DNA of 64,000 nt. Source: Pseudomonas sp. ADAK18. Lineage in GTDB: Bacteria; Pseudomonadota; Gammaproteobacteria; Pseudomonadales; Pseudomonadaceae. Positions 54,673 through 64,000 of the stretch are shown here, piece by piece. The position numbers were made by a program, and so were the translations under genes. The stretch spans positions 5,745,001-5,809,000 of the forward strand of contig NZ_CP052859.1 in the NCBI RefSeq assembly GCF_012935695.1. The letters run 5' to 3'. Below the pieces are notes generated by a model. That model did not search any database, was not told the origin of the DNA, and saw only the letters and a list, made by a program, of their open reading frames with translations. How positions within the stretch are numbered: position 1 is the stretch's first letter; the number at the start of each line of letters is the position of its first letter.

Positions 54673-57150
54673 ATGCTGCAACACTCACATCCTCCTACCG
54701 ACAGTCGATTGCGCCTGTTTATCCGCGCCGCCCTGTGCAGCCAACTGCTGCTGCCAGCGCTGGCCTTGGCCGATCCTGCCTACGACTCCCTGATCCATCA
54801 GGCACGCACCGGTAACTATGCGCCGGCGCTCAACCTGCTGCGTCAATTGCCCGCCGAGCGCCAGACGCCGGGGCAGATCAGCGATCACCTGCTGATCGCC
54901 AGTTGGGCCCATCAAGACGCCGAAGTGCTGAAGGTCTACGAGGCCCAGGGGCGCAACCGCACCCTGACCACTCAAGCGCTCGCCACCGTCGCCCGTACCT
55001 ATCGTAACCAACAGCGCTGGGAGCCGGCAGTGGGGGTCTATCGCCAGGCGTTGGTGCGCGAACCGAACAACGCGGACCTGCAATTGGGCCTGGCCCTGAC
55101 CCTGGCCGATGCCGGCCAGACCGCCGAAGCCGTGCAGCGCGCTCGAGCCCTGGTGACCGCCAAGCCTGACGACGCGGACCGGCGCATGGCGTTGGGTTAC
55201 GCCCTGACCCGTGCTGGCTCGACCTTTGATGCCCTGTTTGAATTCGACCAGGCCTTTATCCGCGCCGGCAACAAGCCCGACGTTGCTCGCGAGTACGTCG
55301 TCGCTCTGCAACGCGCTCGTATGCCGGAGCCGGCCTTGCGCCTGGCCGCCCAGCGTCCTGGCCTGCTGGACCCGGTCACCCAGCGCCGCCTGGAAGGCGA
55401 CCTTGCTGCCGAGCGCGTGCGCCTGGCCGAGTTTGCCTCCCGCACGGAGCAAGAGCGCTACGTCATCGCCGACCGTGCCCTGAAGGACTACAACCAGTTG
55501 CTCGCCACCTGGACCCCGGACGCCAGTGCCCATGACGACGTAGTGCGCTGGCGCATCGACCGTCTTGGCGCGCTCAAGGCCCGTGCGCGCACCGCCGAAC
55601 TGATCTACGACTATGAAACCCTCAAGAGCGAAGGTGTGCAGTTGCCGACCTACGCCCTGCGTTGGGTCGCCGCCGCTTACCTCGACCAACGCCAGCCGGA
55701 AAAAGCCGCGCCGCTGTACCGCCAAGCGCTGGCCGCGCCAGATGCCGATGGCAGCGATCGCGTTGAAGACAGCACCGCGCTGTTCTACGCCCTGCTGGAA
55801 AACGATCAGGTGAGCGAGGCACGCGAGGTCGCCAATAAACTGGCGAGCACTCAACCCGCCCGGGTCGAACTCAAGGGCCTGCCGATCGGCAACCCTAACG
55901 ATGCATGGATGGACGCCCAACAACTGGCGGCCCAGGCCGGCACCTATGGCGCTGACCTGCCGTCCAGCGAAAAAGGCCTGGAGGCCTTGGTGCAACAGGC
56001 TCCTGGCAACGTTGGCCTGCGCCTGGCCCAGGCCGACATGTACCGCGCCCGGGACTGGCCGCGCCGCGCCGAAAATAGCCTCAAGGAAACCGAAAGCCAG
56101 GCACCGCGTGACATCGGCCTGGAAGTCTCCCAAGGCCACACCGCCCTGGACTTGCAGGAGTGGCGCCAGCTCGATGCGCTCACCGATGACGTCGTCGCTC
56201 GTGCTCCGGACAACCGTCAGGCGCAGCGCCTCAGTCGCCTGCGGGATGTGCATGACATGGCCGAATTGCGCGTCGAAGCCTACACCGGCAAAAGCTACGG
56301 TGGTGGCAGCAGCGGCGCCGGTGCGGTAGCCGGTAGTCGCGACTTTGGTATCGAAACCCTGCTCTACAGCCCGCCGATCGACGAAGACTGGCGGGTATTC
56401 GGTGGCGTCGGTTACGCCACCGCCGACTTCCAGGAAGGCACCGGTCAACACCGCTGGCAGCGCCTGGGTGTGGAGCGGCGTACTCGTGACATGACGCTGG
56501 AAGCTGAAGTCTCCAACCACTCTTATGGCTTCGGTTCCAAACAGGGCGCGCGCATCGCACTGGCCCGGGATATCGACGATCACTGGCAGTACGGCGGTAG
56601 CCTCGACTACCTCTCGGCCAGCACCCCGCTGCGGGCCTTGAACGCCGACATCACTGCTAACGGCGGCAGCGGTTTTATCCGCTGGCGCGCCAATGAAAGC
56701 CGCGAATGGAAACTGGCCCTGAGCTCGTCCCATTTCAGCGACGGCAACAACCGCGTCGAAGCCTTGCTCACCGGTCGTGAGGGTGTGTACAGCACGCCGA
56801 AAGTGCAAGTCGACCTCGGCCTGGAAGTCGGTACCAGCCGCAACAGCAAGGAAGACACGCCGTACTTCAACCCGCGTTCGGACTTCAGCGTATTGCCCAC
56901 GGTGAACGTCAATCATGTGCTCTATCACCGCTACGAGACTCAGTGGAGTCAGCAGTTCCAGGTGGGTGCGGGTACTTACAGCCAGCGGGATTACTCCACC
57001 GGTGGCGTCGGGTTGATCGGCTACGGCCAGCGTTTTCGCTGGAACGACGTGCTGGAAACCGGCGCCAACCTGAGCTGGATCAGCCGACCTTATGACGGTG
57101 AGCGCGAAAGCGATCTGCGCCTGATCGTCGACCTCACTTACCGCTTCTAG
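54673..57150 (+). CDS. pgaA: PgaA, PNAG outer-membrane export porin
   Basis: PgaA exports partly deacetylated poly-beta-1,6-N-acetylglucosamine across the outer membrane. From ATG 54673 the product has 825 residues: a signal peptide (about 12-33, ALALADPAY), a periplasmic TPR domain of about 500 residues, and a C-terminal beta-barrel of about 280 residues ending in aromatic Phe (LIVDLTYRF). The frame is open upstream to 54547 but that part overlaps a terminator. It is the first gene of the compact pgaABCD operon. Confidence 0.92.
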   Translation: MLQHSHPPTDSRLRLFIRAALCSQLLLPALALADPAYDSLIHQARTGNYAPALNLLRQLPAERQTPGQISDHLLIASWAHQDAEVLKVYEAQGRNRTLTTQALATVARTYRNQQRWEPAVGVYRQALVREPNNADLQLGLALTLADAGQTAEAVQRARALVTAKPDDADRRMALGYALTRAGSTFDALFEFDQAFIRAGNKPDVAREYVVALQRARMPEPALRLAAQRPGLLDPVTQRRLEGDLAAERVRLAEFASRTEQERYVIADRALKDYNQLLATWTPDASAHDDVVRWRIDRLGALKARARTAELIYDYETLKSEGVQLPTYALRWVAAAYLDQRQPEKAAPLYRQALAAPDADGSDRVEDSTALFYALLENDQVSEAREVANKLASTQPARVELKGLPIGNPNDAWMDAQQLAAQAGTYGADLPSSEKGLEALVQQAPGNVGLRLAQADMYRARDWPRRAENSLKETESQAPRDIGLEVSQGHTALDLQEWRQLDALTDDVVARAPDNRQAQRLSRLRDVHDMAELRVEAYTGKSYGGGSSGAGAVAGSRDFGIETLLYSPPIDEDWRVFGGVGYATADFQEGTGQHRWQRLGVERRTRDMTLEAEVSNHSYGFGSKQGARIALARDIDDHWQYGGSLDYLSASTPLRALNADITANGGSGFIRWRANESREWKLALSSSHFSDGNNRVEALLTGREGVYSTPKVQVDLGLEVGTSRNSKEDTPYFNPRSDFSVLPTVNVNHVLYHRYETQWSQQFQVGAGTYSQRDYSTGGVGLIGYGQRFRWNDVLETGANLSWISRPYDGERESDLRLIVDLTYRF

Positions 57151-57162
57151 AAGAGTCCGATC

Positions 57163-59160
57163 ATGCCTGTCCTTTCCCGATGCCTGCTGGCCCTGGGGTT
57201 ACTGCTGAGCAGCGCTTGCGCCCAGCAACCCGCGCCTTTCACTCCACCCGCCGAGCGGCTCAAACCCGCTAACGAAGCGCCGTGGCCGAAAAACCATTTC
57301 CTGGGCATTGCCTACCATGACGTCGAGGATCGTGACCCCGACCAGGCGGTGGTGGCGGTGCGTACCGAACGCTTGATCGAGCAGTTGTCGTGGCTGCGGG
57401 AGAACGGCTACCAGCCGGTTTCCGTCGACCAGATCCTGGCGGCGCGCAGTGGCGGCCCCGAGCTTCCGGCCAAAGCCATCATGCTCAGCTTCGATGACGG
57501 CTACTCCAGCTTCTATACCCGCGTCATGCCGATCCTGCGGGCCTACAACTGGCACGCGCTGCTGGCGCCTGTGGGCAGTTGGGTTGATACGCCGCTGAAC
57601 CAGCCGGTGGATTTCGCCGGCACACCGCGCCCGCGTTCCGAGTTCCTCACCTGGCAGCAAGTGCGTGAAGTGTCTCAATCCGGTCTGGTGGAAATCGCCG
57701 CGCACACTGACGCCAACCACAAAGGCGTGTTGGCCAACCCGCAGGGCAACCTGCAGCCGGCCGCCACCACCCGTCGCTTTGATCCCGCCACTGGCCGCTA
57801 CGAAACCGAAGCGCAGTTCCAGGCGCGGATGCGTACCGACGTCTCTGCCATCTCCAACAAAATTCGCGCTGTGACCGGCAAGGCGCCGCGTGTGTGGGTG
57901 TGGCCATACGGCGCTGCCGACGGCACCTCGCTGGCGGTGGTGGGCGAGAACGGCTACCAGATGGCCCTGACCCTGGAAGACGGCCTCGATAGCCTCGGCA
58001 ACCTGATGAGCAGCCCGCGATTCCTGGTGGCTTCAGATCCGGACGGCGAGCACTTCGCCAACAGCATTGTGGCTGCCCAGACCCTGCCGCCGCAGCGAGT
58101 GCTGCATGTGGACCTGGACAACGTCTACGACCCTGACCCGGCCCAACAGGTGCGCAACCTCGACCAACTGATACAGCGCGTGGTGGACATGGGCGCGAGC
58201 ACCGTCTTCCTGCAAGCCTTCGCCGACCCGAAGGGCGATGGTCTGGTGCATTCGCTGTACTTCCCCAACCGCCATTTGCCGGTGCGCGCCGACCTGTTCA
58301 ACCGCGTCACCTGGCAACTACGCACCCGGGCTCACGTCAACGTGTTCGCCTGGATGCCGGTGCTCAGTTTCGCCCTCGATTCGAAGCTGCCCCGCGTCAC
58401 CCGTTGGGACCCGGAGACTGGCAAGGTGGCGGTCGACCCAGGCCAGTACCAGCGCCTGTCGCCGTTTGACCCGAAGGTGCGCCAGATCATTGGCGAGATC
58501 TACGAAGACCTGGCCCGCACCAGTGCCATCGACGGCGTGCTGTTCCACGATGATGCGGTGTTCTCGGACTTCGAAGACGCCAGCCCGGAAGCGCTCAAGG
58601 CATACGCCGCCAGCGGCCTGCCGGATAACATCGCCGCCCTGCGCGCCGACCCTGCCGTGATGCAGCGTTGGACCCGCTTCAAGAGCCGCTACCTGATCGA
58701 CTTCACCCATGAGCTGACCGCCAAGGTTCGCAAATTGCGGGGGCCGCAGGTGCAGACCGCACGCAATATCTTCGCCGAGCCGATGCTCAACCCGGGCAGC
58801 GAAGCCTGGTTCGCGCAGAACCTCGACGACTTCCTCACCAGCTACGACTGGACGGCGCCCATGGCCATGCCGCTGATGGAGGGCCAAAGCCTCAAGGACT
58901 CCAACGCCTGGCTGGAAAAACTCGTGGCCACCGTCAAGGCCCGTCCCGGCGCCTTGCAACGCACGGTCTTCGAGCTGCAAGGCAAGGACTGGCGCACCTC
59001 GGCCGCTCCCGATATTTCCGGTGCGCAAATGGCTGAGTGGATGGGTGTGCTCAAGCGTCAGGGTGTCACCAGTTTTGGCTACTACCCCGACAACTTCCTG
59101 GAGAATTCGCCGGATCTGAAAACCGTGCGTCCGGCCCTTTCCAACCAATGGAATCCTTGA
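57163..59160 (+). CDS. pgaB: PgaB, PNAG N-deacetylase lipoprotein
   Basis: PgaB removes acetyl groups from part of the PNAG polymer so that it can be exported. This 665-residue protein has a lipobox (LLSSAC, Cys19). The N-terminal CE4 deacetylase domain has the metal and acid residues in SFDDGYSS and a metal His in AAHTDANHKG. The C-terminal GH-like PNAG-binding domain (about 300-660) starts near VLHVDLDNVYDPDP. It lies 12 bp after pgaA. Confidence 0.93.
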   Translation: MPVLSRCLLALGLLLSSACAQQPAPFTPPAERLKPANEAPWPKNHFLGIAYHDVEDRDPDQAVVAVRTERLIEQLSWLRENGYQPVSVDQILAARSGGPELPAKAIMLSFDDGYSSFYTRVMPILRAYNWHALLAPVGSWVDTPLNQPVDFAGTPRPRSEFLTWQQVREVSQSGLVEIAAHTDANHKGVLANPQGNLQPAATTRRFDPATGRYETEAQFQARMRTDVSAISNKIRAVTGKAPRVWVWPYGAADGTSLAVVGENGYQMALTLEDGLDSLGNLMSSPRFLVASDPDGEHFANSIVAAQTLPPQRVLHVDLDNVYDPDPAQQVRNLDQLIQRVVDMGASTVFLQAFADPKGDGLVHSLYFPNRHLPVRADLFNRVTWQLRTRAHVNVFAWMPVLSFALDSKLPRVTRWDPETGKVAVDPGQYQRLSPFDPKVRQIIGEIYEDLARTSAIDGVLFHDDAVFSDFEDASPEALKAYAASGLPDNIAALRADPAVMQRWTRFKSRYLIDFTHELTAKVRKLRGPQVQTARNIFAEPMLNPGSEAWFAQNLDDFLTSYDWTAPMAMPLMEGQSLKDSNAWLEKLVATVKARPGALQRTVFELQGKDWRTSAAPDISGAQMAEWMGVLKRQGVTSFGYYPDNFLENSPDLKTVRPALSNQWNP

Positions 59161-59163
59161 CTC

Positions 59164-60510
59164 ATGTTTGACAGAATTCTTGCTCTTCTCGTCTTGTCAT
59201 TAGTATTGGGTGTGCCCCTGGGCCTGATCTTTCTGGTCACCGGGCAATTCCTGATGGACTTTGTGTTTTTCTATCCGCTGTTCATGTCCGGATTGTGGAT
59301 CGCCGGCGGCCTGTATTTCTGGCTGCACTGGGAGCGCCACTGGCCCTGGGACGAAGACACCCCGGCGCCGGCCCTGGCGGGTAACCCGCTGATCTCGATC
59401 CTGATCCCTTGCTACAACGAAGGTGAAAACGCCACTGAGACCATTGGCGCGGCGCTGGCTCAGAACTATCGCAACATCGAAGTGATCGCCATCAACGACG
59501 GTTCCAGCGACAACACGGCTGCGGTGCTTGATGCCCTGGCGTTGAAGGAGCCACGCCTGCGGGTGCTGCACCTGGCACAAAACCAGGGCAAGGCCGTGGC
59601 TTTGCGTATGGGCGCGGTGGCGGCCCACAGTGAGTACTTGGTGTGCATTGACGGTGATGCTTTGCTCGACCGCAATGCCGCGGCCTATCTGGTGGCGCCG
59701 ATGCTCGACAACCCTCGTTTGGGTGCGGTCACCGGTAACCCACGGATTCGCACACGCTCGACCTTGATCGGTCGGGTGCAGGTGGGTGAGTTCTCCTCGA
59801 TCATCGGTTTGATCAAGCGTACCCAGCGGGTGTTCGGGCGGATCTTTACCGTCTCCGGCGTGGTCGTTGCCTTCCGTCGTGCGGCCCTGGACCGGGTCGA
59901 CTACTGGAGCACCGACATGATCACCGAAGACATCGACGTCAGTTGGAAGCTGCAACTGGACCACTGGAGCATCTTCTACGAGCCTCGTGCGCTGTGCTGG
60001 ATCCTTATGCCAGAAACCCTCGGTGGCATCTGGAAGCAGCGCCTGCGCTGGGCCCAGGGTGGCGCCGAAGTGCTGTTCAAAAATATTCGCGGCATCTGGC
60101 AATGGCGCCATCGTTATCTGTGGCCACTGTTGTTCGAGTACTGCTTGTCCACCGGCTGGGCCTTCACCTTCTTGCTGTCGGTGATCTTCTGGGCCGTGGG
60201 CAAGTTCGTCACGCTGCCTGCCGCCATCGCCGTTGAGACGTTGATGCCACCGGCTTTCACCGGGCTGCTGCTGGCGGTGGTGTGCCTGGTGCAGTTTGCG
60301 GTGAGCATCATGATCGACCGGCGTTATGAACGGGACCTGTGGAAAACCCTGTTCTGGACCATCTGGTACCCGCTGGTGTTCTGGCTGGTCAGCCTGTTCA
60401 CCACCTTGGTCAGCTTTCCCAAAGTGCTGTTCCGCCAACACCAGAAACGCGCGCGCTGGGTCAGCCCGGACCGCGGAATCAAAGCCCCCGGCAAGGAAAT
60501 GAACCCATGA
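59164..60510 (+). CDS. pgaC: PgaC, PNAG synthase (GT2 family)
   Basis: PgaC polymerises UDP-GlcNAc into PNAG at the inner membrane. This 448-residue GT2 enzyme has N-terminal TM segments (about 5-60), GT-A motifs IAINDGSSD and CIDGDALLD, the catalytic base region TEDIDVSW, and QRLRWAQGG (QxxRW), followed by C-terminal membrane segments. It starts 3 bp after the pgaB stop and overlaps pgaD. PgaC activity in other species depends on c-di-GMP binding at the PgaC-PgaD interface. Confidence 0.94.
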   Translation: MFDRILALLVLSLVLGVPLGLIFLVTGQFLMDFVFFYPLFMSGLWIAGGLYFWLHWERHWPWDEDTPAPALAGNPLISILIPCYNEGENATETIGAALAQNYRNIEVIAINDGSSDNTAAVLDALALKEPRLRVLHLAQNQGKAVALRMGAVAAHSEYLVCIDGDALLDRNAAAYLVAPMLDNPRLGAVTGNPRIRTRSTLIGRVQVGEFSSIIGLIKRTQRVFGRIFTVSGVVVAFRRAALDRVDYWSTDMITEDIDVSWKLQLDHWSIFYEPRALCWILMPETLGGIWKQRLRWAQGGAEVLFKNIRGIWQWRHRYLWPLLFEYCLSTGWAFTFLLSVIFWAVGKFVTLPAAIAVETLMPPAFTGLLLAVVCLVQFAVSIMIDRRYERDLWKTLFWTIWYPLVFWLVSLFTTLVSFPKVLFRQHQKRARWVSPDRGIKAPGKEMNP

Positions 60511-60989
60511 ACCTGATCCGAACCCCACAGCGGCCTGTGATGCAGGCCATCGACATTTTGCTGACCCTGATGGCCTGGACCGGATTGATTGTCTTGTTGG
60601 TGCGCGGCCTGGTGCCGATGCTCGACAGCCATGGCGGCCCACGCATTGACGCACCGATTTTTGCCGCGCTGGATACCTTGCAGATTTACCTGTGGATCGC
60701 GGCGTTCAACGCGGTGTTGTTGATCAGTTGGGCGCGTTACCAGCAACACCGCGGTAAGCGTTTTGCTCAGCGCCGCTCCAAGGCCAAGGTGTTGAGCGAC
60801 GAGGGTTTGAGTGAGAGTTTCAGCTTGGCTGAGGGCGATCTTGAACAACTGCGCCGGCCGGGCGTGTTGGTGATTCATAACGACCACGAGGGCGGTGTGC
60901 AGGCGGTGAAGGCCCATGTGTCGCGGGATGTTGAGCGTCAGGGTTTGAAGTTGGTGACAGGGCAGGATCGGACCAAGGACGTGGGGTAA
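60507..60989 (+). CDS. pgaD: PgaD, PNAG synthase accessory subunit
   Basis: This 160-residue protein has two TM helices (about 16-38 and 60-82) followed by a cytoplasmic tail, which is the PgaD layout. ATG 60507 overlaps the pgaC stop (ATGA). It is required with PgaC for synthesis. It is the last gene of the operon, 11 bp before a terminator. Confidence 0.9.
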   Translation: MNLIRTPQRPVMQAIDILLTLMAWTGLIVLLVRGLVPMLDSHGGPRIDAPIFAALDTLQIYLWIAAFNAVLLISWARYQQHRGKRFAQRRSKAKVLSDEGLSESFSLAEGDLEQLRRPGVLVIHNDHEGGVQAVKAHVSRDVERQGLKLVTGQDRTKDVG

Positions 60990-61000
60990 ACCACGGCGGT

Positions 61001-61028
61001 ATTCCCACGCGGGGCGTGGGAATGTTTT
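61001..61028 (+). terminator. Rho-independent terminator of the pgaABCD operon
   Basis: The stem ATTCCCACGC / GCGTGGGAAT with a GGG loop (61001-61023) is followed by GTTTT. It ends the pga transcript. Confidence 0.85.
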
Positions 61029-61241
61029 GTTCAGACATAGTCGAGATTTGTATCAAAACTAATACCGTTTGTCGGAATAAAAATTCTAAATAGAAGCTGT
61101 TACAACATGTTCGTAATGTTTAGCTTTTTATAATCAACAAGTTACATATCAATTAAGACTGATCTGAAAAATAAGCCAGAATCTTGGCCTGCCCGGGCTT
61201 CGATGTTAGTTTGCCATCCTTTGTAATTCGACGGATCGAAC
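61029..61241 (+). promoter_or_regulatory. AT-rich promoter region of the two-partner secretion operon
   Basis: This 213-bp stretch is far richer in A+T than its surroundings, especially 61047-61175. It lies between the pga terminator and tpsB, so it should carry the tps promoter. No specific regulator site is assigned. Confidence 0.55.
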
Positions 61242-62966
61242 ATGTCTTTTCTTGTGCCACGGACTCGGCTGCTGCTGGGCGTCTGCCTACTGACTTGCTT
61301 CGCGCTGAACAGCGCGGCGGCCGCACCCACGCCTGGCGATCAGGACCTGATCCGTGACCGGCAAAACCGCCTGCTGGAAGAACAGCAACGGCGTCTTGAA
61401 GAGCTCAAGGACCTGCCCGGCAAAGAGGCAAAACCCGTGGCCCCCACCGCTCCGGTGGACACCCGTTGCTTCCCCATCAAAGACATCGAGCTCAAGGGCG
61501 CCGACAGCCTGTCCGCACCCGACCGCGAGCGCCTGCTCAAGCCTTATATCGGCCAGTGCCTGGGCGTGTCCCAGCTCAATGAATTGCTCAAGACCATTAC
61601 CGACTACTACATCGACAAAGGCCTGGTCACCAGCCGGGCTTACTTGCCGCAACAGGACCTGTCCAAGGGTCATCTGCAAGTATTAGTGGTGGAAGGCAAA
61701 CTTGAAGGCTTGAAAGGCGCCGACAACAGCAAACTCTCGGACCGCGAACTGGCCATGGCCTTTCCCGGCAAAAACGGTGACTTGCTGAACCTGCGAGAAA
61801 TCGAGCAGGCCATTGATCAGCTCAACCGTTTGCCCTCCAACCAGGCACAAATGGAACTCGCGCCGGGCGATGCCGTTGGCGGCAGTTCGGTGCTGGTGAA
61901 AAACAACCCCCAGAAGCCTTGGCGTGCCAGCCTGTCGCGCAATAACGACGGCCAAAAAAGCACGGGCGAGCAGCAGTGGGGCACCGGATTTGAATGGGAC
62001 AGCCCATTGGGCCTGGCCGATCAACTGATTCTGCGCGGCGGCCACGACGCCATCAGTGACCACCAGAAAACCTCGAAAAACGCGATGCTTTACTACAACG
62101 TGCCCTGGGGCTGGTGGAACTTCAGCTACAGCTACAACCAGAGCGATTACCGCTCGGTTGCCCAGGCCGACACCTACAACTTCAAGCAAAGCGGCGACAG
62201 CCAGAACCACCAACTGCGCGCCGAACGTGTGATCCACCGCGACGCTGTAAGTAAGACCTCGGTTAACGTCGGCCTATCCCACCTGCGCACCAACAACTAC
62301 ATCGAAGACAGCCGTCTGGACGTCAGCAGCAATCGCTTGAGCGAACTGCAACTGGGCATCAACCACGGGCGACGGATCGGCAGTGCCTTCGTCAACATCG
62401 ACCTCGGTGTGCAGAACGGCATAGGTGCCTTCGATGCCCAGCGCAACGATCAGCAGCGCGACCAGCGTGGCAACCTCACCCCCACCCCGGACTACCGCAA
62501 ATACACCGCGACCGTCAGCTATTTGCAGCCGTTCACGTTGTGGGGCGAGTCCTTCAGCTTTACCAGCCTGGCCACCGGGCAGCGCAGTGAAGACGTGCTG
62601 TTCAGCCCTCAGCGCATGAGCCTGGGTGGTTCGTCGTCGATACGCGGTTTCAAGGACCAGCAACTGACCGGCGACAGCGGCGGCTACTGGCGCAACGACC
62701 TGCGCTGGGCGCGCCCGGTGACCTGGGATTGGATGCGTCCGGTTTTTGCCGAATACGGTGCCAGTGTCGGTTACGACCAGGGTGTGATTCGCAATGACCG
62801 CTACAACGGGGAAGTGCACGGCCGGGTGTCGAGCAACTCGCTGGAGCTATTTGCCCGCGGCAAATACGTCAGCACCAGCGTGACCTTTGCCCATTCCCTG
62901 GAACGACCGGCAGTGCTGACCGAGCGCGAAGCGCCGATCTACTTCCGCATGGATTTCTTCCTGTAA
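61242..62966 (+). CDS. TpsB, ShlB/FhaC-family outer-membrane transporter
   Basis: TpsB secretes the adjacent TpsA across the outer membrane. This 574-residue protein has a signal peptide (about 1-28), an N-terminal plug-like helix (DRQNRLLEEQQRRLEELK) and POTRA domains at about 75-210 (CFPIKDIELKGADSL, TDYYIDKGLVTSRAYLPQQ). The beta-barrel to residue 574 has the family hairpin motif SSIRGF near 459 and a C-terminal aromatic MDFFL. It lies 30 bp ahead of tpsA. Confidence 0.92.
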   Translation: MSFLVPRTRLLLGVCLLTCFALNSAAAAPTPGDQDLIRDRQNRLLEEQQRRLEELKDLPGKEAKPVAPTAPVDTRCFPIKDIELKGADSLSAPDRERLLKPYIGQCLGVSQLNELLKTITDYYIDKGLVTSRAYLPQQDLSKGHLQVLVVEGKLEGLKGADNSKLSDRELAMAFPGKNGDLLNLREIEQAIDQLNRLPSNQAQMELAPGDAVGGSSVLVKNNPQKPWRASLSRNNDGQKSTGEQQWGTGFEWDSPLGLADQLILRGGHDAISDHQKTSKNAMLYYNVPWGWWNFSYSYNQSDYRSVAQADTYNFKQSGDSQNHQLRAERVIHRDAVSKTSVNVGLSHLRTNNYIEDSRLDVSSNRLSELQLGINHGRRIGSAFVNIDLGVQNGIGAFDAQRNDQQRDQRGNLTPTPDYRKYTATVSYLQPFTLWGESFSFTSLATGQRSEDVLFSPQRMSLGGSSSIRGFKDQQLTGDSGGYWRNDLRWARPVTWDWMRPVFAEYGASVGYDQGVIRNDRYNGEVHGRVSSNSLELFARGKYVSTSVTFAHSLERPAVLTEREAPIYFRMDFFL

Positions 62967-62996
62967 TTCAACGCCTAGTTGCATCGAGAATTTGAA

Positions 62997-64000
62997 ATGG
63001 ATGTTCGCCAATTTGCCTTCCTGGCCCGCCAGCCCTCCTCAGCCCTGAAAAGCCGCGAGTCGTTCTGGGGCCTGCCCAAACGTGGCCTGGCGTTGATCCT
63101 GGCCAACGCGCTGTTCTGGCAGCCGCTGCTGGCCCAGGCCGACGGCATCGTCGTCAGCGCACCCGGCACCACCGTCGGTCAGGCAGGTAATGGCGTCCCC
63201 GTGGTGAACATCGCCACCCCCAATGGCAGTGGCCTGTCCCACAACCAGTTCAAGGACTACAACGTCGGCGCCAACGGCGTGATCCTCAACAACGGCGGCG
63301 GCCCGACCCAAAACACGCAACTGGGTGGCATCATCCTCGGCAACCCGAACCTCAAGGGCGGCTCCGCCAACATTATCCTCAACGAAGTCAACGGCGGTAG
63401 CCCCAGCCAACTGCGCGGCTATACCGAAGTGGCGGGCCAGTCGGCCAAGGTCATCGTCGCCAACCCCTACGGCATCAGCTGCAACGGTTGCGGCTTCATC
63501 AACACCCCCAACGTCACCCTGACCACCGGTAAACCCATCCTCGATAACGGCCGCCTGGACCGTTACCAGGTCGATGGCGGTGCGGTGACCATCGACGGCC
63601 AGGGCCTGAACGCCAGCAACGTCGACCGCTTCGAAATCATCACCCGCTCGGCGAAAATCAACGCGCAGATCAATGCGCGCAACTTGACCGTGATTGCCGG
63701 TCGCAACGATGTGAATGCCCAGACCCTGAATGCCACCGCGCGTGCCGATGACGGCAGTGCCAAGCCGGAGCTTGCGATTGACTCGTCGGCGTTGGGCGGG
63801 ATGTACGCCGGCGCGATCAAGCTGGTGGGCACCGAAGCCGGTGTGGGCGTGAAGCTGGACGGGACGTTGGCGGCCAGTGGTGGGGATATTCAGCTTGATG
63901 CCAATGGGCGGTTGAGCATGGCCAATGCCAAGGCCAGCGAAGCGGTGGTGGTCAAGGCGGGTCAGCTTGACGCCACGGGCGCGGTCTATGCCGGTACCCG
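62997..64000 (+). CDS. TpsA, filamentous-hemagglutinin-like adhesin/effector (5' part)
   Basis: The gene is open from ATG 62997 to the window end (334+ residues). It has an extended N-terminal signal region (about 50 residues, LALILANALFWQPLLAQA). A TPS domain follows with the NPNL and NPYGI motifs and the GISCNGCGF cysteine pair typical of FhaB-type proteins. Beta-helix repeats begin after about residue 190. The C-terminus is outside the window, so whether it is a plain adhesin or a CdiA-type toxin cannot be seen. No ribosome site is strong; translation may couple to tpsB. Confidence 0.9.
   Translation, partial: MDVRQFAFLARQPSSALKSRESFWGLPKRGLALILANALFWQPLLAQADGIVVSAPGTTVGQAGNGVPVVNIATPNGSGLSHNQFKDYNVGANGVILNNGGGPTQNTQLGGIILGNPNLKGGSANIILNEVNGGSPSQLRGYTEVAGQSAKVIVANPYGISCNGCGFINTPNVTLTTGKPILDNGRLDRYQVDGGAVTIDGQGLNASNVDRFEIITRSAKINAQINARNLTVIAGRNDVNAQTLNATARADDGSAKPELAIDSSALGGMYAGAIKLVGTEAGVGVKLDGTLAASGGDIQLDANGRLSMANAKASEAVVVKAGQLDATGAVYAGT

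Noticed and set aside
54685..56928. 747-codon minus-strand frame opposite pgaA
   Set aside because: It is an antisense shadow; the plus strand has signal peptide, TPR and barrel regions of PgaA in operon with pgaBCD.
46908..61060. A 15-mer ATTTGTATCAAAACT shared at 46908-46922 and 61046-61060, both in promoter regions
   Set aside because: In 64 kb, one or two 15-base matches are expected by chance, and the flanks differ, so a common regulator is not supported.

Overview
The window is a chromosomal segment from a Pseudomonas of the fluorescens group. This rests on the high GC content and strong G/C third-position bias, Pseudomonas-type 5S rRNA, an intact lap adhesin locus, a pvf/mgo signalling operon, a pgaABCD operon and REP-type palindromes between genes. 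No phage, integrase or insertion sequence was seen, and no tRNA.

Layout. 1-512: the end of an rRNA operon with two tandem 5S genes, each followed by a hairpin terminator. About 590-990: a decayed ECF sigma-factor remnant. 1235-3115: a chemoreceptor. 3165-8363 (minus strand): a four-gene pvf/mgo operon (heme-oxygenase-like diiron protein, AurF-like N-oxygenase, A-T-R NRPS, SRPBCC protein), which in other pseudomonads makes a diazeniumdiolate/pyrazine-N-oxide type signal; the pvfB/pvfC junction looks frameshifted. 8914-9612: a GntR/FCD regulator with a palindromic operator.

9861-32236 is the Lap biofilm module: LapG periplasmic protease, LapD c-di-GMP receptor, a small conserved-position protein, the 4650-residue adhesin LapA (about 14 kb, minus strand), and the divergent lapE-lapB-lapC type I secretion genes. 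The lapA/lapE intergenic region carries a near-consensus FleQ box. The expected logic is that FleQ and c-di-GMP control transcription, LapEBC exports LapA, LapD with c-di-GMP sequesters LapG, and LapG cuts LapA at TAAG (residues 107-110) when c-di-GMP falls.

32501-37137: a TauD-like dioxygenase with a sulfonate/taurine-type ABC transporter and a LysR regulator. 37359-41423: an MFS(DHA2)-HlyD-OMF tripartite efflux operon. 41613-44480: a DUF3142 protein and a large periplasmic TPR-like protein. 44736-46349: a GT39-family membrane glycosyltransferase, followed by a DUF2789 protein. 46986-52066: MarR-FUSC-DUF1656-HlyD-OMF, an Aae/fusaric-acid type efflux operon with a palindromic operator. 52146-54402: a small membrane protein and a DUF945/YdgA protein.

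54673-60989: pgaABCD for poly-N-acetylglucosamine matrix. 61242-64000: a two-partner secretion pair (TpsB plus the N-terminus of an FHA-like TpsA that runs off the window). Three surface/matrix systems (Lap, Pga, Tps) thus lie within about 55 kb.
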